Below, in pieces: positions 57,443 through 64,000 of a DNA stretch of 64,000 bases; the first letter of the stretch is position 1; the number at the start of each line of letters is the position of its first letter. The notes under the pieces are model-generated. The model searched no databases, was not told the DNA's origin, and worked only from the letters and a program-made list of their open reading frames with translations. The translations under genes were made by a program, and so were the position numbers. The stretch comes from Mesostigma viride (taxonomy: Eukaryota > Streptophyta > Mesostigmatophyceae > Mesostigmatales > Mesostigmataceae). The stretch spans positions 4,178,899-4,242,898 of the forward strand of contig RPFO01000026.1 in NCBI GenBank assembly GCA_009746045.1, read 5' to 3'.

Positions 57443-59114
57443 AGAACGCGATGTATCGCGTTGTAATCTGACACGTGGCAAACCTATTAAACATGCGATT
57501 TTTGGTCTGAAACTTTCAACACAGGTCAGAAACATCTCATAGAATTCAAGAAAAAATCCTGGTATTTTTGGTATTTTTTTTGTGACAGCTGCAAACAAAT
57601 ATGTACCACTGAAATCAGGCAATTTCGCGGGTGAAGACGACGGCGATGGCGGCAGGTAGACCTCGCCAGTTTTCGCGCGAATTTCAGTGGCTGTTGGGTG
57701 GCACGGCCATGATGATGCGTTCAAAGGTTGATAATTAGGTTTCTACGAGTTTGTTGAGGTACTGGGGCAAAGGAAACGTAGTTTTTCCCAGTTTCTCACC
57801 CAACTTTCATGCGGAAACCCTGGAAACCGGCATACATATTATTACGGCAAGACTCGGGTCTGCTGCGGCACCATGCTTGGTATTTCCATGGTGTTTCGAC
57901 TTCTTAACACACGTTTATTCATTCCGAACGCCCGGACTCTCGGCTAAACCGAGATTTGTGCAGACTTTTATTGGGTAGCTCCGGGCATGATGGTGCCTGC
58001 AAATAGCGTAAGGCGTGACCGTGGCTATTGCTACGGTATGCTGTATTTTCCTGGAAATGGCCTCTGCCACCGGCTCAATAGTGCTTGCAGGCGTAAGTAT
58101 ATCGTGTTTCTACCTAGTTTCTGCCAGTTTTCCTCTTATTTCTACCGAACTCTGCCCAGCCTTACTAAGACCGCCATCCTACTCGACGTTGCTTGCATGT
58201 CAGCCATAGCAGGTTGCAGTTGTGCAGTATTTAGGTGCTGTATACGTCTCAAGCCGTGCATATATCGTGAGGATTGGATGTTGATGGTTTATACTGCGTT
58301 GATTGTGCAAGAAGATCAGCTAGGTGCCCATAATCATGGTGTATAATCATGTGTTGTTAGCATCTTGCCACCATTTGCTAGCATGCATTCCAGCGTCATC
58401 TTTGCCTGCATGTAAGCTCATGGATCACTCAACCTATCCAAGCCTTGCATTACACGTGCATCTTTCTTTCAGTATTGCACGCGTTATGGAATGAAAACTC
58501 AGCACCTCCGTTCCCACGAGGCGTGTGCTCAACACGTTGTGAGAGTGGATGATGCTTTGGCTATGGCTGCCTGATTCAGTCATATTAGGTCATCCAGTCA
58601 TGATGTTTGATGCATGTTTGATGCTGTATAACTTATACAACACCTATTTTCAACGTTTTGACCCTCCAAGCTCACTATAGCCCCGTTTATGGGGCTCGTG
58701 TCATTGCGTCATTTTGTGAAGGGCTCTCATTTTTCCCACTGCGTTGTACTGCGTTGTGTTTGTGATGCTAATGAAAAATAGCTCCAGTGGCCCAATGGGC
58801 CTGAGTTTTGTTCCACAAAGCCTGCATATGTTGCCCATAGCTCGTGCAAGAAGCCAGATTTTTTTCATGAACCATTTGTGAATAAGCACATGAGTTGTGA
58901 CCTAGGGTCAACAAATCGCGGTCATGGTCAGACCCCCCTGTATTCAAACCAGTGTATCTCTCTAATGAATTAGCATTTTGTAGGTCTGAGTAGCTCAAAA
59001 AAAACTTTTGATTTATGGGCTTTCAGGAAAGTATATACATGACCATGAAAAAAAAAATTCCTTAGGTGCTATACGCGTTCTAAAAAAAGCTTACAACGCG
59101 ATATATCGCGTTCT
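57443..59114. mobile_element. Candidate 1.67-kb inverted-repeat element
   Basis: Ends carry inverted 24-bp repeats: 57443-57466 (AGAACGCGATGTATCGCG then TTGTAA) and 59091-59114 (TTACAACGCGATATATCGCG then TTCT). Each is itself built on a palindrome (ACGCGAT-R-TATCGCGT type). An extra copy sits at 57418-57436. The interior has no recognisable transposase; frames are short. Confidence 0.45.
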
Positions 59115-59189
59115 AATTAAAAAAACACGGGTTTATATAATTGAAGTCCAAGAAAACAAGGCGTAATTTACGTATGAGATTTACACGCT

Positions 59190-61345
59190 TAATTTACATG
59201 ATGCTCCACCGCCACGATGTTCCCGGCGCACCGACCAAGCGGCTTGGTACCTGGGCCGCGGCCACTGCCGAGGTCGTGGGGACAGCTGCGCCGCCCCCGC
59301 CCCTGCTCCCAGCCGCCGCCGCCCGCCCGGCTGCCCTGGCCGGCGGCACCGCCGGGCCCCCGGCCTCGCCCAGGTCAGCGGCGGACTACCTAGTCCCCCC
59401 GCTGATCGGCCCGCTTGGCGACCCGTCAGACCTGCCTCCTTTCACCTCCCGCGAGGTCACGGAGGCGGTCCAGCGTCTGCGTTACGACGCCGCCACCGGC
59501 TCCGACGAGATTCCGGCCGCGGTACTAACTTGCAACCGAGTTCGAGGACACTCGTGTCATGCTGCTCTTCCGGGATATCTGCAACCGCATTCTGCTGTCG
59601 TCGCAACCGCCCCCGGCGGCCTGGCAACACAGTTTTCGCACGATGCTGTACAACAAGAACAAGGGGTCGCCAGCCGACCCCGGTAACTACAGAGGGGTGT
59701 GCATCCAAAGTGCCCCCCTCACTCAAGCTTCTCATGCGGCTCATCCTGAAGTTACCGCCTGCGCACGCCGGCCCTGCATGGACGGCCACCTCAGCGAGAC
59801 TCAGCACGGCTTCCGTTCAGGTCGCAACACAGTATACAGGCGCTCTTCGCTACTCGCCGCCTTGTGGAAGATCGAACTGCAAGGCCTTCGATTCAGCCTG
59901 GTGAGTCCCCTCTGCACCTTGTGCTGGTCAGTGGACTTCATCAAAGCCTTCGATTCGGTTTTCTGGCCTGCGCTATGGGACCGTCCCCAGGATGATCCTC
60001 GCTCTATTCCGGATTCCCCTCCCCCTTATTGAGCACTGTCATCCGCAACCTGTATGAAAGGTCCACCACTTCGGTGCGCACTTCCTCAGTACGGGACCAC
60101 ACCACCATGCCCTTTACAGAAGGGTGTGTGGCAGCTAGGGCTGTGTGCTGTCGCCCTACCTGTTCATTATTGTGGTCGAATACGTAATGATTCAGGCGCG
60201 CAAGAGATTTGCCCGCATCGTGGGTAGGGAACCATGAAAGTGCAGGGGTGCAGGTCGAAAACCGTTTCTGGCATGGCGGGGCGGAAACGGACGGAGCTTC
60301 GGCTGGCGGACATCATCTATGCAGACGGCACCACCCTCTTCGAGGACACTGATCGAGCACGTGCAGACGTGCATGGCTTGACTGTCTGGCTATCGAGGCC
60401 CGCGCCCGCAGTGGGGCTTGAGGTCAGCAAGAAGACAGAGGCTCTGGCGATTGGGCTCACTCAGCCATCGCCCGCCCTCTTTTTCCTTGACGGCTCACGA
60501 GTCCTGTATCGGGACCACGTCAAGTTGCTGCCCAGGCAGCCTCCTCCCCAGCTGCGAGGCCGATGTGGACCACCGCATCTCCCTCGCCTGGCACGCTTTA
60601 CGCCAATACCGGGCCCTGTGGCGCAAGCCCCTGGGCAAGATAGAGAAACAGGACCTGTTCAAGGTCCTCGTCCTCCCTGTTCTTACGTACGGGGCCGAGA
60701 CGTGGACCCTCACCGCCGACCTGGCCCGCAAGCTGGACGGCGCGGTCACCAACATGCTGCGCTCCATTTTCCGAGTAGGCTATGCTGCTCATGTTCGCAA
60801 TGAGGACCTGTACCTCGGCATGCCATACATCACCAGCCAGCACCATTAAGCAGCGGCGCCTGCAGCTAGTAGGGCACTTCCTGTAGCTCGCACCAACCAG
60901 GTAGACACCTCATGTGGCCCCTCCGCGGGGCTGCGCCCTGGCAGCTCAGCCTGGCCGGCACCTCCTTATACGTGGGCCGGGCCCAGCAATGCTCGATGCC
61001 GCAAGGCCCGCACCTTCAAAGAACAGCTAGTCGCAGACATGGGGGGGCTAGGTCTCTCCGCGTGATTTGGAACAAGATGATGGATGGACAAGGCCAAGTG
61101 GGCCCAGGTTATAGAGGACAATGAACCCCCTCCCGTGGGTAAGCGCCCGCGTGTGCAAACATATGGGAGGCACGCCAGACAGGCCGGTCCCCTAGGGCAG
61201 AGAGCTTAGACTAGTTGTTGTAGATAGATGTTGTAGATAGGTTAGACAGGTAGGACTGTTTGCACCCATCCATCCATCCATCCATCCATCGGGGTTAATG
61301 CTCCGTGACTCCCCAACGGGAGCACTAGGGCTAATAAATAAATAA
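59190..61345 (+). mobile_element. Family A LINE, decayed
   Basis: RT blocks across several frames: LPPFTSREVTEAVQRLRYDA (about 59425), GNYRGVCIQ (about 59683), HGFRSGRNTV (about 59805), VDFIKAFDS (about 59933) and LADIIYADGTTL (about 60302). The catalytic YADD is changed to YADG there. Post-RT blocks are LTYGAETWTLTADLARKLDG (about 60680) and IWNKMMDG (about 61070). The 3' UTR has a short (CATC)n (61266-61291), hairpin CTCCCCAACGGGAG (61309-61322) and an AATA/AATT tail (61331-61357). Inactive as written. A proline/alanine-rich start (59270-59390) may be the residual linker after a lost endonuclease. Confidence 0.88.
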
Positions 61346-61357
61346 ATTAATTAATTA

Positions 61358-61878
61358 CGCATGAGATTTAAGTCGTAAATTTGACGTAAATGCGTAACTT
61401 AAACATGCGGTGTGCGCATGCGGGACTAGCCGCAACTACGCGCGCTTACGCGCACGACTGGAAGTCTGAAAAGCCAGGCGGCCAGACGTCCCACCGGACA
61501 CGGTCCCACACCGTCCCACACGTCCGCCTGGCCTACGTAAGTCGCCTGTGGTCGATCGTGCCCATGACGTCAGGCTACAAACCATGCAGTTACCACAACT
61601 GGCTGTTTTTTGCGACAAGCCCGGAGCGAGTGTGCATGGGGGGGGGGGGGGGGTTGTTAAAATGAACATGTACATATTTCAGGGCGAGCTATAGCTTTCC
61701 CGCGATGATCTAGATGATCATGCCATTTACTTCAATTCGATCGGCGTCCCCGAGCACGAGGATGGAACACCTCAGATTAGGGCTCAGAGATGCCGGGGTC
61801 ATGTACGATGATGGAGACCCTGCTCGTGGCGATGACGTCGTCTTCATTCTTCACTCTGATGATCACCACGAAGCTGCG
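61358..61878. other. No recognisable gene
   Basis: Short frames only, a G15-16 homopolymer at about 61638, and CG-rich alternating segments (ACGCGCGCTTACGCGC). Confidence 0.5.
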
Positions 61879-62195
61879 ACAAGCACCTTCCCGAGGGGTA
61901 TGCTCCTGTTTTCTCCCCACGGGCCCCGCGGCCCGTTGCTAGCCAGGGTAGAAGTCCGCAGGTGGAGGTTATTGGTCCTGAGGATAGCCGCTACACTACC
62001 GCCTCGTCTGCCATTACAGTAGAGGACAGCTCGGATGAGGATTACATCCCCATCTAGTGCTTAACGGTTGGGGGATGATGCAGACGATATTTGTTTAAAC
62101 TTTTGTGTAATTATTTTTCTAATGAGATTAGCATAGTACTCCGTGGCATGCCTTTGCGCATGACACGCAAGTACTTACTTACTTACTTACTTAAT
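61879..62195 (+). mobile_element. Family B LINE 3' end, second copy
   Basis: Nearly identical to 37868-38179: last about 58 codons ([20 protein letters not shown] then [10 protein letters not shown]), stop at 62056, 3' UTR and six CTTA units (62170-62193). Strongly 5'-truncated. Confidence 0.92.
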
Positions 62196-62316
62196 ACCAC
62201 GAAGCTTAATTCTATTGATCAGGATAACGGCAGTGGAGGGAACTTTGTTGTACACCAGTTGCTGGCATTGCTAAGGGATGATCACTTCTAATAATTCAGC
62301 ACTTCCTCAGTTGATC

Positions 62317-62356
62317 CACCCGCCCGCCCGCCCGCCCGCTCGCCCGCCCGCCCGCC
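62317..62356. repeat. (CCCG)n microsatellite
   Basis: About nine units with one CTCG interruption, followed by CCAGCCAATCTATCAGCCAA-type short repeats to about 62420. Confidence 0.85.
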
Positions 62357-62439
62357 AAACAGCCAGAATTAACCAGCCAATCTATCAGCCAATAAATCAG
62401 CCAATCAACCATGCAGCCAGCAGCTTGACCAGTGGTGGT

Positions 62440-64000
62440 ATTCCTCCCAGTCCAGGCTGCTCGGCGCCCCCCCGCCGCCTCCGCCTCTTGGCCCTCTGGC
62501 GGCCGCGCGCCTGGCATGCAGTGGCGCCTGCCGGACGTCCCTGCGCCGCCCACGCCGCCCACCGCTGAGCAGGAATACACGTACCCGGCCCTGGCGGAAC
62601 CCCTGGCCGACCCCAACGAGCTACATGTACCGCCGTTCACCGAGCTCGAGCTGAGCACCGCCGCCAAGCAACTCTGCTTCTACGCCGCCGTTCAATGGCC
62701 CTGACCAGCTCCCCGCCCCGACGTGATTAAGCTGACGGCGCTCACGGGGTTCCTGCTTGACGTCTGCAACCGGATCCTGCTTGCCGACGCGTCGCCGATT
62801 CCTGAGTGGAAGCACAGCTACCGTATTATGCTGTACAAAAACAAAGGTTCCCCTGACGACCCCGCCAACTACCGAGGAGTCTGCATCCAGATCGAGCGCC
62901 GCACTCAAGTTGTTCATGCGCATGATCCTCAACCGCCTTCGTTCTGCTCTCCGGACCGTCACCTATACTATAGGGAAAAGTCAAATGGGCTTCCGTCCTG
63001 GGCGCAACACCCGGTCATGGCCATCTTACTTCGTCGCGCGTCGCCTCTTCGAGGAAATCGCTCTCCTGCAACCTGGTGAGTTTCCCGCCACCCTGATCTT
63101 CGTCGACTTCATCAAGGCTTTTGATTCTGTCCTCTCGAACGCTCTATGGGCTGTACATACTTGCTCGCGCTCCCGTCCCCACTTCCCTGATTACCGTCAT
63201 CCGCAAGCTGTATATATGAGGGGTCGACCACTTCGGTGCGCACTCAACACGGCTAAATATACCCCGCCATGCCCACTGCAGACCGGCGTCTGGCAGGGTT
63301 GCGTCCTGCATGTCGCCGTACCTGTTTACTATTGTAGTGGATTATGTTATGCGCCCGGCACGTACGTGCTCGCTTTGCTAGTATTGCAGGCCGTGCCCCT
63401 GGCCTAGCAATCGCGAACGAGCTTGGGGAAGGGGGGCCGACTAACAAGCAGAATTTGCTAGCTGACCTCATTTATGCCAACGACATCACGCTCATCCAGA
63501 AGCCGGAGTCTGCCCAACTTTGGCTGGACTGCCTGCAGGCATGGCGCTCGAGGCTCGGGCGGTTGGTCTAGAAATCAGCCCAAAACGGAGGCCCTGGCCC
63601 TCGGCATGGATGGCAGGGCCCCCACCCACCACACTCCACCTCTTAGACGACACCGAGGTCAACTATACCCTCCTTCAGGCCGCTTCACCAAGCTGCTCGG
63701 CAGTTGGCTTCCCGACTGCGAGGATGACCTGACGACACGGATCGGCATGGCGTGGGCGCAACTCCATGACCATGTACCGCCGCTGGTGGAGCAACCCCGC
63801 TCTACCCCGGATCGTCAAGCGTGACCTCTTCAAGGTCGTCATTCTGACGATCCTGACCTATACGGCGCCGAGACCTGGACACTGACACAGGAGCTGGAGC
63901 AATGACTAGGACGGCAACGTCACCAAGATGCTGCGCAAGGCCCAAGTAACATCCCCTTTGGATTGCGCATTAGATAGTATAAATGAGGATTTGTACGCTG
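62440..64000 (+). mobile_element. LINE reverse transcriptase region, frame-broken, runs off the window
   Basis: Blocks in shifting frames: LLDVCNRILLADASPIPEWK (about 62750), KNKGSPDDPANYRGVCIQ (about 62838), MILNRLRSALRT and SQMGFRPGRNT (62925-63010), LIFVDFIKAFDS (about 63095), GVWQGCVL (about 63288) and LADLIYANDITL (about 63460). The catalytic YADD is YAND. A post-RT FKLLGSWLPD-like block is near 63685 and RDLFKVVILTILTY-like near 63820. Multiple frameshifts; inactive. Confidence 0.85.

Overview
The window looks like nuclear DNA of a photosynthetic eukaryote, most likely a green alga. The reasons are intron-rich genes with GT-AG junctions, a polyunsaturated-fatty-acid elongase of the green algal/moss type, short TTTAGGG-type telomere-like tracts, APE-type LINE retrotransposons, and very heavy micro- and minisatellite content. 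The assignment is an inference from protein families; no rRNA, tRNA or organellar marker is visible.

Layout. (1) 1-7.1 kb: the 3' part of an unrecognised spliced gene on +, whose introns are filled with tandem repeats, several of them copies of its own exon ends and 5' splice sites. (2) 8-12 kb: a nested cluster of decayed LINE retrotransposons. (3) 13.3-21.0 kb: a complete seven-exon ELO-family fatty acid elongase on -, 296 aa after hand splicing. (4) 21.0-21.9 kb: a divergent promoter region with a dense cluster of GTAC cores. (5) 21.9-28.3 kb, possibly to 33.6 kb: a + strand gene for a type II membrane protein with a C-type lectin domain and long His/Asp/Glu-rich tails. Its first intron carries about 1.15 kb of (CCCT)n directly before the acceptor, and its last putative intron holds a tyrosine-recombinase-type (PAT/Ngaro-like) element with split direct repeats and a 243-bp palindrome. 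(6) 33.7-41.0 kb: a graveyard of LINE 3' ends, a short TSD-flanked insertion, and a 1.2-kb (GGAT)n array. (7) 41.6-56.3 kb: a giant non-ribosomal peptide synthetase on - with four C-A-T modules. The last module has a different, AASDH/Ebony-like adenylation domain, and the protein ends in a ten-helix acyltransferase-3 membrane domain. The downstream 9.8 kb is one open frame; the upstream 5 kb is a near-identical module repeat broken by small deletions. (8) 56.3-64 kb: no recognisable host gene; a candidate inverted-repeat element and three more LINE copies, one running off the window.

The elongase and lectin genes share a divergent promoter region. The NRPS is the most interesting object: an assembly line with no thioesterase or reductase that appears to end in a membrane acyl-transfer domain, which suggests a membrane-handled lipopeptide or acyl-peptide product. 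All exon models were spliced by hand, without transcript evidence.
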